A stretch of DNA of 64,000 nucleotides from Ralstonia sp. A12 (lineage in GTDB: Bacteria > Pseudomonadota > Gammaproteobacteria > Burkholderiales > Burkholderiaceae), in NCBI RefSeq assembly GCF_000801955.1, contig NZ_JSZO01000019.1, positions 1 to 64,000 of the forward strand, in the 5' to 3' direction. Positions 1 through 9,689 of this stretch are shown piece by piece. A program made the position numbers and the translations under genes. Numbering within the stretch: position 1 is the stretch's first letter; each line of letters begins with the position of its first letter. The notes under the pieces are model-generated. The model did not search any database. It was not told where the DNA came from and saw nothing but the letters and a program-made list of their open reading frames with translations.

Positions 1-36
1 AAGAAAGTGAGTCAGCCCCGGCAGGGGATGAAACAA
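1..36. repeat. Partial copy of dispersed intergenic repeat (cut by window edge)
   Basis: The first 36 bases match 15811-15846 almost exactly, with two substitutions visible, and include the mini-hairpin CCCCGGCAGGGG. The complete element at 15664-15850 shows that this is the right-hand end of a dispersed repeat whose left part lies outside the window. It sits just downstream of opgD, which is transcribed towards it. Confidence 0.75.
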
Positions 37-78
37 GGGATGCACCACCCACGGTGATTAAGCGCCAAACCCAAACGC

Positions 79-1716
79 TCAAACCGCCCGATCCACCGGC
101 GGCGTCCACTGATACATCCAGGTCTCAGAAAGCAACCGCTCGCCAGATTGCAACGTCAGCGACAACTCAATCGGCGCATTGCTGGCATCGGGCACCACGT
201 CGAACATCGCGCGCACGCCATCGATGCTAGCCAGCGGCCGGGCGGAGGCGATTTCCACCCGCCCCCGCGAGGTGCGGATAACGGGCTCGACGGTAGACCC
301 AGCCGTACTCCGCCCCAGCCGCGCCAACTCACCACCCGCAAAATCGACCACGAAACGCCAGGAAAAGTATTTACGCGGCTGCCCGACAACACCGCCGATC
401 CCCGTACGCGTGGCCACCACCCGCGCCAGCGGCGAGGCCGCAGCAGGCTGCGCCCCCCAGGTCAGCCGATACCCGAAGGCCAGCTCCTGCCCCGCATGCG
501 GCGCCACCGCCGGCCGCCAGAAGGCGACGATGTTGTCGAAGGTTTCATCGTTGGCCGACAGCTCGACCAGCTCGACCGCCCCCTCGCCCCAGCCATGTGT
601 AGGCTCGACCCACACGCTCGGGCGCTTCTCGTAGAACACACCGTCGTCTTGATAATGGTCAGGGTTGCGGTCGCGCTGCAGCAGGCCGAAACCACGCGGG
701 TCGTCGTCAGCAAAGCGCTGGCTGCGCAGCATGGGCGGGTTGGCCAGCGGCCGCCAGATCCACTCGCCCGAACCGCGCCAGATGGCCAAGCCGTCGGAAT
801 CATGGATCTCCGGCCGCCAGTCCGATGCGCGCCAGCGGCGGGCGGCGCTGTGGCGATCACCCGCGCGGTCGGTACGGTCGTTTTCGCCGTAGAGGAACAT
901 GCTGGTGAGCGGCGCGATGCCCAGCCGCTCAATCGGCTTGCGCACGAAGAGCGTGGCCTGCACGTCCATCACCAGCGTATCGCCAGGGTGGATGTCAAAG
1001 CGGTAGATGCCCGCGACGCTGGGGGAATCGAGCAGCGCGTAAACCCGCAACGCGTCGGCATCGGCCGCCGGGCGCACCAGCCAGAACTCGGTGAAATCCG
1101 GAAACTCCTCCGCACGCGGCAAGCCGGTATCGATCGCCAGCCCGCGCGCCGACATGCCGTACTGCCACTGCCCGCCCACCGCACGGAAGTAGCTCGCGCC
1201 CAGGAAGGCCGCCACATCGCGCGTCGGATCCGCCTTGGTGGTCAGCCGGAAGCCCGCAAAACCGAGATCCGCCGGCAACGACTGGTGATCCAGCCCGCTC
1301 CTGCCGTAGTCGAACATGGCCGGGTCGTAGGCGATCAACCGGGCTTGGCCATCCACCACCTCATGCATGCGCACGGGTGACTTGAAGAACAACCCCAGGT
1401 GAAAGAAACGGGCCTCGAACGGCAGATGCTGTCCGGCCCAGAGGGCGTGGTCAGCGCGGTAGCCGATGGATTGGTAGCCGTCCCACCCCAGTGTGGCCAG
1501 CGGCGCGGGAAGCTGCGTGCTGCGCGGGCGATAGGGCCGGGCGGCCACGGCACGGGCGCGCGCCAGCAGGCGGGTTTCGTCAAACGGCTCCGGCGCACCA
1601 AGGGGGCTGCCAGCGCTGTTGCCAGGCGTGGCACTGCGGGACAAACCGGGGGTCAGCGCCGGGGCCACAACAAGCAGCCCGGCGGCCAACTGCTTGAGCA
1701 GGTCGCGACGATGCAT
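79..1716 (-). CDS. opgD: Glucan biosynthesis protein D (OpgD/MdoD), Tat-exported
   Basis: 545 residues, the usual OpgD length. The N-terminus carries a twin-arginine signal (RRDLLKQ at residues 3-9, hydrophobic stretch, cleavage likely around residue 28), which separates OpgD from the Sec-exported OpgG. The rest is the MdoG-type periplasmic domain that shapes osmoregulated periplasmic glucan backbones; recognisable segments include WDGYQSIGYR, FFHLGLFFKSPV and ENDRTDRAGDRH. It stands alone here, without opgGH, which is normal for opgD. The start ATG at 1716 gives the signal peptide directly. It diverges from the AGE gene. Family assignment is firm; the exact glucan structure controlled cannot be read from sequence. 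Confidence 0.92.
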   Translation of the reverse strand: MHRRDLLKQLAAGLLVVAPALTPGLSRSATPGNSAGSPLGAPEPFDETRLLARARAVAARPYRPRSTQLPAPLATLGWDGYQSIGYRADHALWAGQHLPFEARFFHLGLFFKSPVRMHEVVDGQARLIAYDPAMFDYGRSGLDHQSLPADLGFAGFRLTTKADPTRDVAAFLGASYFRAVGGQWQYGMSARGLAIDTGLPRAEEFPDFTEFWLVRPAADADALRVYALLDSPSVAGIYRFDIHPGDTLVMDVQATLFVRKPIERLGIAPLTSMFLYGENDRTDRAGDRHSAARRWRASDWRPEIHDSDGLAIWRGSGEWIWRPLANPPMLRSQRFADDDPRGFGLLQRDRNPDHYQDDGVFYEKRPSVWVEPTHGWGEGAVELVELSANDETFDNIVAFWRPAVAPHAGQELAFGYRLTWGAQPAAASPLARVVATRTGIGGVVGQPRKYFSWRFVVDFAGGELARLGRSTAGSTVEPVIRTSRGRVEIASARPLASIDGVRAMFDVVPDASNAPIELSLTLQSGERLLSETWMYQWTPPVDRAV

Positions 1717-1916
1717 GGATCAAGGCAGAGCCGGAGATGAGTCATCTTCGCATAAACACCCGCCCAGGCAGCATCCCGCAAGAAACCTTTCATTGGACCC
1801 ACAACCCTTCGGCAAAACCGGGATTGGGGGCGATCCGCGTGGCGCCTATTCTTCAATTGGCGCACAATTCAGGCCCTACCGGCCTAAGGCCATCCGCCAC
1901 GATCCTCACGGCGCAC

Positions 1917-3149
1917 ATGTTTCCTACGTTTTCCACGTCTTCGCTGCCCGACACGGCCCAATCGTCCGATGTGACGGTCGCCCTGGAGGCATTCGACCGT
2001 TTCTACGACGATGTCCTGCTGCCCATGTGGCTCGGCCCGGGCTGGAACGCGCAGGCGGGCCTCTGCTATGAAGCGCTGATCGTCGAGAACGACGTGCTGG
2101 TGCCGACCTCCACCGCGCGCTACCGCGCCATGGCTTGCGCGCGGCAACTGTATACATTGGCGCGCGCCACGCAGCTCTCGACCCGGCATCAGGCATTGTG
2201 CGCCGAGCGCGCTGCCGCGCTGTGCCATGCGCTCGACACGCGCTTTCGCGACACGATCAACGGCGGCTGGCTGTTCTCGATTGACAGCGCGCTCGCTCCG
2301 CAGGACACCACCAAGGATCTGTATACCCACGCCTTCGTGCTGTTCGCAGCAGCCCACTGGCTGGCCGTGAGCGACGACCCGCGTGCCGCCGCCCTGATGG
2401 ACGACGCGCACGACGTGATCGCGCGCCGCTTTGCCCGTGCAGGCGCAGCACCACTGCCGGTGGCCGCCATGGATGCCACCTTTGCCACGCCCCTGGCCGG
2501 TGTGACGCAAAACCCGGTGATGCACCTGACCGAGGCCTACCTGGCCGCCGCTGCGCTGGACGAACCACCCGCCTGGGCCGAGGCCGGCGTGCGGACGTTG
2601 GCAGAGGGCATCCTGGCGCGCTTCATCGATGCGCGCACGGGCAGCATCACGGAAATGCCGATCGATGAGGCGAGCACCGACAACCGCATCGAACCCGGCC
2701 ACCAGTTCGAATGGTTCTACCTCGTGCGTGCGCACGCCGACGTGTTTGCCCGCTCCGAAGCCGGCCGCCACCTGGCACAAACGCTTGGCCGCGCCGTCGA
2801 TGCCGCTTGCAATCTGGGCGTCGACCCGGACACGCAGGGCGTGTGCCTCGCACTCGGCCTGGATGGCGCAATGCGCGACGCCAGCCAGCGCATCTGGGCA
2901 CAGACCGAATACGGCCGCGCCCTCGCGCTGTGCACCGAAACCCACGGCGCGATGCTCGCGCACATGCTGCCGACGTGGTCTGCGCGTTTCCTGCACGCGC
3001 ACGGCTGGCATGAGGTGATCGACGCCACCGGCCAGAGCCTGCGCGCCGACATGCCGTCGAGCACCCCGTACCACATCACCACCTTTTACGAGGCGGCCCG
3101 TACAACCCTGTCCGAGTCACCTTCACGTTGTACCCAAGCTGTTGAGTGA
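1917..3149 (+). CDS. AGE-family epimerase/isomerase
   Basis: About 410 residues from the ATG at 1917, typical for the N-acylglucosamine 2-epimerase / mannose isomerase / cellobiose 2-epimerase (alpha/alpha)6-barrel family. Family-like landmarks are the NGGWLFSID segment, the [11 protein letters not shown] segment carrying a conserved His, and the C-terminal [11 protein letters not shown]. The frame stays open upstream to an ATG at 1737, but that would add about 60 residues of poor, basic sequence, so 1917 is preferred; neither start has a convincing ribosome site. The stop lies only 8 bases before the carrier gene start, so the two are probably cotranscribed. The substrate sugar cannot be deduced. 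Confidence 0.85.
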   Translation: MFPTFSTSSLPDTAQSSDVTVALEAFDRFYDDVLLPMWLGPGWNAQAGLCYEALIVENDVLVPTSTARYRAMACARQLYTLARATQLSTRHQALCAERAAALCHALDTRFRDTINGGWLFSIDSALAPQDTTKDLYTHAFVLFAAAHWLAVSDDPRAAALMDDAHDVIARRFARAGAAPLPVAAMDATFATPLAGVTQNPVMHLTEAYLAAAALDEPPAWAEAGVRTLAEGILARFIDARTGSITEMPIDEASTDNRIEPGHQFEWFYLVRAHADVFARSEAGRHLAQTLGRAVDAACNLGVDPDTQGVCLALGLDGAMRDASQRIWAQTEYGRALALCTETHGAMLAHMLPTWSARFLHAHGWHEVIDATGQSLRADMPSSTPYHITTFYEAARTTLSESPSRCTQAVE

Positions 3150-3157
3150 GGCACCCC

Positions 3158-4459
3158 ATGCATACCCATAACCCCAACGAATCCAAGGCCCGCGCCATCT
3201 TCCGGGTGGTCAGCGGCAACTTCCTGGAGATGTACGACTTCATGGTCTACGGCTACTACGCCAAGGCCATTGCGGACACCTTCTTCCCCGCCGGCAACGA
3301 GTTCCTCTCGCTGATGCTGTCGCTGGTGACGTTTGGCGCCGGCTTCCTGATGCGGCCGTTGGGGGCGATCTTCCTGGGCGCCTACATTGACCGCCACGGC
3401 CGACGCGTGGGCCTGATCGTCACGCTGGCATTGATGGCGTGCGGCACGTTGCTGATCGCGCTGGTACCGGGCTACGCCACCATCGGCCTGGCGGCGCCGC
3501 TGCTGGTGCTCATCGGGCGGCTGCTGCAAGGCTTCTCGGCCGGCGTGGAACTGGGCGGTGTGTCGGTCTACCTGGCCGAAATCGCCACCCCGGGCAAGAA
3601 GGGCTTCTTCGTGAGCTGGCAGTCGGCCAGCCAACAGGTGGCGGTGATGTTTGCCGCGCTGCTGGGCGTGCTGATGTCGATCCTGCTGCCGCCGTCTGAG
3701 ATGAGCGCGTGGGGCTGGCGCGTGCCGTTCATCATTGGCTGCCTGATCGTGCCGTTCCTGTTCATCATCCGCCGCTCGCTGCAAGAGACGGAAGAGTTCC
3801 AGAAGCGCAAGCACCGTCCGGACCTGGCCGCCGTGTTCCGCTCGATGGGCCAGAACTGGCGCCTGGTGGGCGCGGGCACGCTGATGGTGGTGATGACCAC
3901 GGTGTCGTTCTACCTGATCACCGCCTACACGCCGACCTTCGGCAAGAGCGTGCTGCACCTGTCGGACATGGACAGCCTGATCGTCACGCTGTGCGTGGGT
4001 GCCTCGAACTTCTTCTGGCTGCCGGTGATGGGTGCGGTGTCTGACCGCGTCGGCCGCCGCCCGCTGCTGATCCTCTTTACCGTGCTGATGCTGGTGACGG
4101 CCTACCCGGCCATGCAATGGCTGGTGGCGGCACCGTCGTTCACCCGCATGCTGACGGTGCTGCTGTGGCTGTCGTTCCTGTACGGCAGCTACAACGGCGC
4201 GATGGTCGTCACGCTCACCGAGATCATGCCGCCGGAAGTGCGCACCACCGGCTTCTCGCTGGCGTACAGCCTGGCCACGGCCATCTTCGGCGGCTTCACC
4301 CCGGCGATTGCCACGTGGCTGATCCACGAAACGGGCAACAAGGCGATGCCGGGTGTGTGGGTGTCGTTCGCGGCACTGTGCGGGCTGATTGCCACGCTGG
4401 CGATCGTCAAGCCGGCCGGCAAGCACGTGCACGGCGCAGGCACCGCTCCCGCCGCCTGA
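3158..4459 (+). CDS. MFS transporter, citrate/tricarballylate:H+ symporter type (MHS family)
   Basis: 433 residues with about twelve membrane segments. The opening '[21 protein letters not shown]' region, the loop '[13 protein letters not shown]' between helices 2 and 3, the '[19 protein letters not shown]' segment and '[19 protein letters not shown]' are hallmarks of metabolite:H+ symporters of the CitA/TcuC group. ATG 3158 is preferred over the GTG at 3146 because GTGAGG sits at the right distance as a ribosome site. It follows the AGE gene closely and is followed by a GNAT gene after 8 bases. Citrate or a related tricarboxylate is the likely substrate by homology; the link to the epimerase is unexplained. 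Confidence 0.85.
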   Translation: MHTHNPNESKARAIFRVVSGNFLEMYDFMVYGYYAKAIADTFFPAGNEFLSLMLSLVTFGAGFLMRPLGAIFLGAYIDRHGRRVGLIVTLALMACGTLLIALVPGYATIGLAAPLLVLIGRLLQGFSAGVELGGVSVYLAEIATPGKKGFFVSWQSASQQVAVMFAALLGVLMSILLPPSEMSAWGWRVPFIIGCLIVPFLFIIRRSLQETEEFQKRKHRPDLAAVFRSMGQNWRLVGAGTLMVVMTTVSFYLITAYTPTFGKSVLHLSDMDSLIVTLCVGASNFFWLPVMGAVSDRVGRRPLLILFTVLMLVTAYPAMQWLVAAPSFTRMLTVLLWLSFLYGSYNGAMVVTLTEIMPPEVRTTGFSLAYSLATAIFGGFTPAIATWLIHETGNKAMPGVWVSFAALCGLIATLAIVKPAGKHVHGAGTAPAA

Positions 4460-4467
4460 TCGCCAAG

Positions 4468-5259
4468 ATGCAGAACCCGGGCGGCCTGATCGACATCGTT
4501 GCGATTGAGCATGCCGGCTTTGCCGCGCTGCCGCCCGAATACAACATCGAAGACGGCCCCTGGGTGCTGCGCATGGCGGGGGGCTTGGCCAAACGGGCCA
4601 ACTCCGCCAACGCGCGCGCACCCGGCGCGGCACTGGATGCGGATCGTCTGAACCGCATTGAATCCTTCTATCGCCACGCGGGTTTCCCGCCCATCGTGCG
4701 CGTCACACCACTGGCCTCGCCCGAGGCCGACGCCTTGCTCGAAACGCGCGGCTACCGCATCACCGACAGCAGCCTCGTCATGACAGCGCAGCTTGCCCCC
4801 ACGGCACCGGCTGCACTGTCCGACGGCATCACCGTCAACATCGACACGACGATTCCCGATATGTGGCACGACGCCTTCGCGCAGTTCGATGGGCTCAATG
4901 CGCACGGACGCGCCACGCGCCGCGCCATGCTCGACGCGCTTGAGCGCCCGCATGCAGCCATCACGCTGCGCGATGCGGACGAAAGCATCCTGGGAATCGG
5001 CCTAGCTGTGGCGGACGGCGCGTATGTCGGCCTGTTCGATGTGCGCGTGGCGAGCGCCGTGCGCGGACGAGGCCTTGGGCGTGCCGTGACGGACGCGATG
5101 CTCAGCTGGGCGCGCACCCGGAGCACGGCCGATGCGCCGGTCATCGCCTATCTGCAGGTCAGCGCTGAAAATGTGCCGGCGCTAAACCTGTACCGCTCAC
5201 TGGGCTTTGTTGAGGCCTACGCCTATCACTACCGCGTCGGGCCGGCGCAGCCGGCCTGA
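4468..5259 (+). CDS. GNAT-family N-acetyltransferase
   Basis: 263 residues. The C-terminal half is a GNAT domain: the acetyl-CoA loop appears as 'VRGRGLGRAVTDAMLSWA' (Q/R-x-x-G-x-G/A pattern), followed by 'AYLQVSAENVPALNLYRSLGF', the usual motif B ending. The N-terminal half (EYNIEDGPWVLRMAGGLAKRANSAN) resembles the pseudo-GNAT half seen in two-domain acetyltransferases. The start at 4468, just after the carrier stop at 4459, suggests translational coupling. The frame is open upstream into the carrier gene, but that part is only its shadow. Substrate unknown. Confidence 0.85.
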   Translation: MQNPGGLIDIVAIEHAGFAALPPEYNIEDGPWVLRMAGGLAKRANSANARAPGAALDADRLNRIESFYRHAGFPPIVRVTPLASPEADALLETRGYRITDSSLVMTAQLAPTAPAALSDGITVNIDTTIPDMWHDAFAQFDGLNAHGRATRRAMLDALERPHAAITLRDADESILGIGLAVADGAYVGLFDVRVASAVRGRGLGRAVTDAMLSWARTRSTADAPVIAYLQVSAENVPALNLYRSLGFVEAYAYHYRVGPAQPA

Positions 5260-5265
5260 ACCGGC

Positions 5266-6453
5266 TTACTGAATCACCAGCCCGTTCGGCCCCACCACGC
5301 CCAGCTCCACATAGTGCGAGCCGGGGCGCGAGCGGTCCGAGAAGTCCACAACAAACCCGCCGCCCACATCAAAATTACGCAGGTTGGCCAGCTCGCGGCG
5401 CACCTGGTCGCGCGTGGGCTTGGGGCCGGCGCGGCGCACGGCTTCAGCCAGCACCTTGGCGGCCACAAAGCCTTCCACCGCGCGGAATGACAGGTCGACG
5501 TCCTTGGCGCCCACCGCCGTGCGTGCGCGGTTGAATTCACGGATGACGGGGTTCACGCTCTTGCCGGGGTTGGGCATCACCAGCGCCAGTGAGTAGCCGC
5601 GCACCGCCTCGATGCCCGCCACTTTGAGCAGGATGCCCGGATCGATAGACGACAGTCCGAGCAGTTGCGCCCCGCCGCCGCGCGCCCGGTACTGCTTGAC
5701 GAACTGCGCGGCCGGCTCCGCCGTGGCGCCCAGGAAGATCGCCTGCACGTCGGCGCCCAGCAGCTTGTCCACCGCCGGGCCGACCGTGGCCGTGTTGCGC
5801 GGGTACGAGGCCGTGGCGGCAACCGTCAGCCTGTGCGGCTTGAGCGTGCGCTCCACACCGGCCAGCGTCTCTTTGCCCAACGCGTCGTCCTGGTACAGCA
5901 CGCCGATGCGCGTGACACCGATGGTGACCAGCGCGCCGACCATCTTGTCCATCTCTTGCTGGTAGCTCGCCTTGATGGGGAACACCCACGGATCGCCGGT
6001 CATGGTGGTGGCGCCGGTGGCCGGGCCGACCAGCGGCAGGTTCGCCTCGGCCAGCACGCCGTTGCGCATGAGCGCTTCCACATTGGCGGTGCCGACCACA
6101 GTGAGCGCGGCCACAGGGTTGTCGATCTTGGCCATGTCGCGCACGTTGCGCACGGTCTGCTCGACCTTCTGCTCATCGTCGCGGGCAACCAGGCGGATGT
6201 ATTCGCCATTGATGCCGCCGTCGAGGTTGAGCCAGTCGAAATACAGCCGGGCGCCCGCATTGAGCGCGCGCCCCGTGGTGGCCTGTGAGCCAGATAGCGG
6301 TAACGACTGGATGATGCTGATGTCGGCGCGGGCGGCAGGCGCCGCGAGCACCGCAGTCAGCGTAAGCGAGGCCGCAAGCGCGGCAGCCCACGGCCGGCCA
6401 CGCCAGGTCCTTCCGCGCGCCCCCCGGCTGCGCGTGTGATTTCCCGTTTGCAT
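5266..6453 (-). CDS. ABC transporter substrate-binding protein, branched-chain amino-acid (LivK) type
   Basis: 395 residues from ATG 6453, which has a GAAGGG ribosome site 8 bases upstream; an upstream in-frame GTG at 6462 is less likely. A signal peptide is clear (arginine-rich n-region, hydrophobic core, cleavage after AARA near residue 46). The mature part is a type I periplasmic binding fold: 'ISIIQSLPLSGSQATTGRALNAGARLYFDWLN' is the classic LivK/urea/amide receptor opening, and 'RDDEQKVEQTVRNVRDM' follows. No permease or ATPase genes are adjacent, so it is an orphan receptor in this window and its ligand is unknown. It runs convergent to the GNAT gene with a 6-base gap. Confidence 0.88.
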   Translation of the reverse strand: MQTGNHTRSRGARGRTWRGRPWAAALAASLTLTAVLAAPAARADISIIQSLPLSGSQATTGRALNAGARLYFDWLNLDGGINGEYIRLVARDDEQKVEQTVRNVRDMAKIDNPVAALTVVGTANVEALMRNGVLAEANLPLVGPATGATTMTGDPWVFPIKASYQQEMDKMVGALVTIGVTRIGVLYQDDALGKETLAGVERTLKPHRLTVAATASYPRNTATVGPAVDKLLGADVQAIFLGATAEPAAQFVKQYRARGGGAQLLGLSSIDPGILLKVAGIEAVRGYSLALVMPNPGKSVNPVIREFNRARTAVGAKDVDLSFRAVEGFVAAKVLAEAVRRAGPKPTRDQVRRELANLRNFDVGGGFVVDFSDRSRPGSHYVELGVVGPNGLVIQ

Positions 6454-6645
6454 TGCTAGCACCCTTCACCGCGGCCTCGTGGGCTGCGGCGTTTTTTTGT
6501 CGAGACCGCCTGGGCGGTCCGCTTTGTCGTTGTGTCGCGTCGAACATAACTGACGCGGGCGATAGCCTGCCATTGCGCAGGGGCTTCGACAAGTCCTGCC
6601 GGTGGCGTTTTAGACTCACCGCATCGATTCTGTCGCAAACGTGTC

Positions 6646-7449
6646 ATGCCACAGCGCCTCCTGCCCACCGATATCGAAGGCCGCACCCCGCCCTCCCCGG
6701 CGCATCCGGTGCGGCTGTACACGCGGCAGATGGAGGCCAACACACGCTTTCCGCGCCATACGCATCCGTGGGCGCAGGTGGCGTACAGCCACAACAGCGT
6801 GCTGCGCGTGCAGGCCGGCGATACGGCCTGGGTGGTACCGCCCTCCCGGGCAATCTGGATTCCGCCCGGTATCGAGCACGAGGTGTGGGTGGTCGAGGCG
6901 GCGTTCCTGCGCACTCTTTATGCCGACCCGTCCCTGGCGACGGGCACGCTGGCGCAGTGCCGTGTGATGGAGGTGTCACCGCTGCTGCGTGAGCTGATCG
7001 CCGCGATGGACGTGCGCCAGCCGCTGCCGCCCGCGCGCGAACAGGCGCTCGGCGCCCTCATCCTCGACGAAGTACGCCAGAGCGCCCCGCTACCGCTGGA
7101 CTTGCCGATGCCCACCGACAAGCGCCTGCGCGCCCTGTGCGAGCGCGTCATGGCTGACCCTGGCACGTCGCTCACCTTCGATGCCCTGGCCCGTGACGTG
7201 GGCGCCAGCGAGCGCACGCTGGCGCGGCGCTTTCGTGAAGAACTGGGCGTGAGCTTCTCGCAGTGGCGCCAGCAGGCCGTGCTGGCCAGCGCCATCCCGA
7301 TGATGTCGAAGGGGATACCGCTTGCGCGTGTGGCGCAGGAACTGGGCTACAACAGCCAGAGCGCGTTCTCGGCGATGTTCCGCCGGGCATTCGGGCAGAG
7401 CCCCAGCGCGTTCCTGCACCGGCCGGGCTCGGAGGGCGACGCCGCTTAG
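6646..7449 (+). CDS. AraC-family transcriptional regulator with N-terminal cupin
   Basis: 267 residues. The N-terminal cupin (RmlC-like) domain spans roughly residues 20-100, with the HTHPWAQ and IPPGIEHEVW motifs. The C-terminal AraC double helix-turn-helix spans about 165-262: 'DVGASERTLARRFREELGVSFSQWRQQ' and 'IPLARVAQELGYNSQSAFSAMFRRAFGQSPSAF'. This short cupin-AraC architecture is common for regulators of efflux or detoxification genes. It is divergent from the LivK-type receptor gene (193 bases between starts) and its 3' end overlaps the convergent histidine-kinase gene by four bases. Target unknown. Confidence 0.9.
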   Translation: MPQRLLPTDIEGRTPPSPAHPVRLYTRQMEANTRFPRHTHPWAQVAYSHNSVLRVQAGDTAWVVPPSRAIWIPPGIEHEVWVVEAAFLRTLYADPSLATGTLAQCRVMEVSPLLRELIAAMDVRQPLPPAREQALGALILDEVRQSAPLPLDLPMPTDKRLRALCERVMADPGTSLTFDALARDVGASERTLARRFREELGVSFSQWRQQAVLASAIPMMSKGIPLARVAQELGYNSQSAFSAMFRRAFGQSPSAFLHRPGSEGDAA

Positions 7450-8762
7450 ATCGGCGGCTCGCTCATCGCTGGCAGCAGCATCGAAAAGCGCGCACCGCCG
7501 CCCTCTGCTGCGTCGAGCCGGATCTCACCGCCGTGCACCAGTGCGATCCGGCGGACGATCGCCAGGCCCAGGCCGAAGCCGCCGGTGTGGCGGTCGCGGC
7601 TGGCATCCAGGCGCAGGAAGGGCTCGAACACGCGCGCACGGTCCGGCGCCGGGATGCCGGGGCCGTCGTCTTCCACGGTCAGGCGCAGCGCACCGGCGTG
7701 GCCGGTCTCCAGCCGAACGGTGATGGTGTTGCGCGCATAGCGCGCGGCGTTGCGGATCAGGTTGAGCAGCGCGCGCGCCACCAGGCGCGGATCGCACACG
7801 TGGTGGGTGGGCGCGGCCTCTGTGTGCACGGCCAGCGTGAGCTGGCGGTCGGCCACATCGTTGGCAACACTGGCGACCACGCTGTCGAGCCACTCGCCCA
7901 CCGCCACGCGCATCAGCACGAGGTGTGTGGCGCCCTGCTCCAGACGGCTCAGGGCCAGCAGCTCGCTCACCAGCTCGTCCAGCTCGCGCACGTCGCGGCG
8001 CAGGGCATCGAGGCGCAGGTTGTGCTGCATTTCTGACGACGGCGGCACGGGGGACTGCAACAACGCAATGCCGAACTCCAGCCGCGCAATCGGCGTCTTC
8101 AGCTCGTGCGAGATGCCGTTCATCATCTCGCGCTGGTGCTGGATCGAGCCCTGGATGCGCTCGGCCATGTCGTTGAACTGGCGCGCCAGGCCAAACACGT
8201 TGGAGCGCTTGTGCAAGTGCGCCCGCGTCGACAGCTTGCCCGCGCCGAAACCGCGCGCCGCCTCTTCCAGCGCGCGCAGATCGCGCCAGTGCAGCCAGAC
8301 CCAGGCCAGCAGCGGCAACAGCGCCGCAATGGCAATCAGCGAGTACGCGATCAGCTGGATGCCGAGGTAGTCCATATCCGCGCTGTAGGCATGGAGTACC
8401 GTGCCGTCGCGCAACGGCAGGTAGTAGTCCCGGCCGTTGGTCATCAAGACCAGCTTGTGGTCTGCCAGATCGCGCCGCTGCTGGGCAGACAGGTCGGGCA
8501 ATGTATCCGGATCGACAAAGTTGAACTGCTCCCACGCGTTGTTGTTCAGCCGCGCCAGTGCGGCATCTCGGCCGGTCGGGCCGGCGGGGCCCGCACGGTC
8601 CAGATAATCCTGCAGCGTGAAGGCGTAACCCTTGCGCACCTCGCGCTCGCCGTGCGTGAGCGTGTCGTGGAACATCCAGACAAACGACTTGTTGACGCCG
8701 ATCAGCGCCAGCGCGGCCGCCAGCACCACCATCGCGTAGAGCTTGAGCAGGGACTTGAGCAT
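7446..8762 (-). CDS. Two-component sensor histidine kinase (RstB-like)
   Basis: 438 residues. Transmembrane helices at about 8-28 and 135-157 bracket a periplasmic sensor of roughly 105 residues. A HAMP region follows, then the dimerisation domain with H-box 'GISHELKTPIARLEF' (phospho-acceptor H219), the N-box 'NLIRNAARYA', and the G boxes 'VEDDGPGIP' and 'GGFGLGLAIVRRI'. It lies 3 bases downstream of the response-regulator gene, so the two form an operon. The order (regulator first) and overall similarity recall E. coli RstAB, but the stimulus is not identifiable. The mipA-like gene divergent from the regulator is a probable target. Confidence 0.9.
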   Translation of the reverse strand: MLKSLLKLYAMVVLAAALALIGVNKSFVWMFHDTLTHGEREVRKGYAFTLQDYLDRAGPAGPTGRDAALARLNNNAWEQFNFVDPDTLPDLSAQQRRDLADHKLVLMTNGRDYYLPLRDGTVLHAYSADMDYLGIQLIAYSLIAIAALLPLLAWVWLHWRDLRALEEAARGFGAGKLSTRAHLHKRSNVFGLARQFNDMAERIQGSIQHQREMMNGISHELKTPIARLEFGIALLQSPVPPSSEMQHNLRLDALRRDVRELDELVSELLALSRLEQGATHLVLMRVAVGEWLDSVVASVANDVADRQLTLAVHTEAAPTHHVCDPRLVARALLNLIRNAARYARNTITVRLETGHAGALRLTVEDDGPGIPAPDRARVFEPFLRLDASRDRHTGGFGLGLAIVRRIALVHGGEIRLDAAEGGGARFSMLLPAMSEPPI

Positions 8763-8765
8763 GCC

Positions 8766-9497
8766 TCACTCCTCCCAGGCGGAGGGGCTGAACAGATAGC
8801 CGCGCCCCCAGATCGTCTTGATCTTGTGCGGCTCGGGCGAGGCATCGCCAAAGCGGCGGCGCAGGCGCGAGATGCCGGAATCGACCGTGCGGTCCAGCCC
8901 GTCGAACTCGATGCCGCGCAACTGCTTGAGGATGTCGTCGCGGCTGAGCACGGTGCCGGCGGCGCGCGCCAGGATCAGCAGCAGGTTGAACTCGGCCGTC
9001 TTCAGGTCGACCGGTTGGCCGCGCCAGGTGACCGTGCGATTGGGTGGCGAGATGGCCAGCTCGCCAAAGACGAGCGTGTCGTCATGCGGCGCCGCGGGTT
9101 CCGAACTCGACGTGGCCGGTGAAGCACGGCGCAACAACGCACGGGCACGCGCCACCAGCAGGCGCGGCTCGATGGGCTTGAGCACGTAGTCATCTGCGCC
9201 GATCTCCAGGCCCGCCACCTGGTCGTAGGTATCCACACGCGCGGTCAAGATCAGCACCGGCACGCGCGAGAACGCGCGAATGCGCCGGCACACTTCCATG
9301 CCGTCCATGTGCGGCAGCATCAGGTCGAGAATCACCAGCGCCGGCTCATGCTCCCGCACGGCAGCTACGGCGATGTCGCCCCGGCGCACCACTTCCACCG
9401 CAAATTCGTAGTTGCCCAGGTATTCGCTGATGAGCTGCGCGAGACGGTCATCGTCTTCAATCAGCAGCACCTTGGTCTTGAGCGGCCCGTCGGTCAT
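8766..9497 (-). CDS. OmpR/RstA-like response regulator
   Basis: 243 residues. The receiver domain (about 8-122) has the acidic pair EDD, phospho-acceptor D58 in 'VILDLMLPHMDG', T in 'LILTARV' and the conserved Lys in 'DDYVLKPIEP'. The winged-helix DNA-binding domain is at about 140-238 ('LKTAEFNLLLILARAAGTVLSRDDIL', 'DRTVDSGISRLRRRFGD', 'IKTIWGRGYLFS'). The gene precedes its kinase by 3 bases. In the 192-base gap to the divergent mipA-like gene there is a tandem 8-base direct repeat with a 10-base period (9586-9603), the classic geometry of an OmpR-family binding site. Confidence 0.92.
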   Translation of the reverse strand: MTDGPLKTKVLLIEDDDRLAQLISEYLGNYEFAVEVVRRGDIAVAAVREHEPALVILDLMLPHMDGMEVCRRIRAFSRVPVLILTARVDTYDQVAGLEIGADDYVLKPIEPRLLVARARALLRRASPATSSSEPAAPHDDTLVFGELAISPPNRTVTWRGQPVDLKTAEFNLLLILARAAGTVLSRDDILKQLRGIEFDGLDRTVDSGISRLRRRFGDASPEPHKIKTIWGRGYLFSPSAWEE

Positions 9498-9585
9498 CGC
9501 TCATACCCCCGTTTTTCTTTTGATGGCCCGCAGTGTACGGCGACCGGCTTGCGAGTGGAGGCGGCGGCGAAACTTGCAAACACTC

Positions 9586-9603
9586 GCGCACAATTGCGCA
9601 CAA
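9586..9603. promoter_or_regulatory. Tandem direct repeat, candidate OmpR-family operator
   Basis: GCGCACAA occurs at 9586-9593 and again at 9596-9603, a perfect 8-base direct repeat with a 10-base period. OmpR-family regulators bind head-to-tail half-sites one helical turn apart, and this pair lies between an OmpR-family regulator gene and the divergent outer-membrane protein gene. Function is inferred from geometry and position. Confidence 0.5.
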
Positions 9604-9689
9604 CTTCCCGGCAATTTCCAGACAGACGTGCGCGCGGCCTCTCGCCAGACTTCGGACTCTCTCTCAAGAGATCCAACAAGAGGTCTATC

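Noticed and set aside
148-1380. Long plus-strand frame across opgD (410 codons)
   Set aside because: Arg/His/Gln-rich translation typical of a GC-rich antisense shadow; opgD on the minus strand has a signal peptide and family motifs.
1884-3074. Minus-strand 396-codon frame
   Set aside because: Antisense to the AGE-family gene; composition is low-complexity Arg/Gly/His and no start signal is seen.
3086-4633. Minus-strand 515-codon frame rich in Arg, Gln and His
   Set aside because: Antisense to the MFS gene; the helical membrane pattern on the plus strand is unambiguous.
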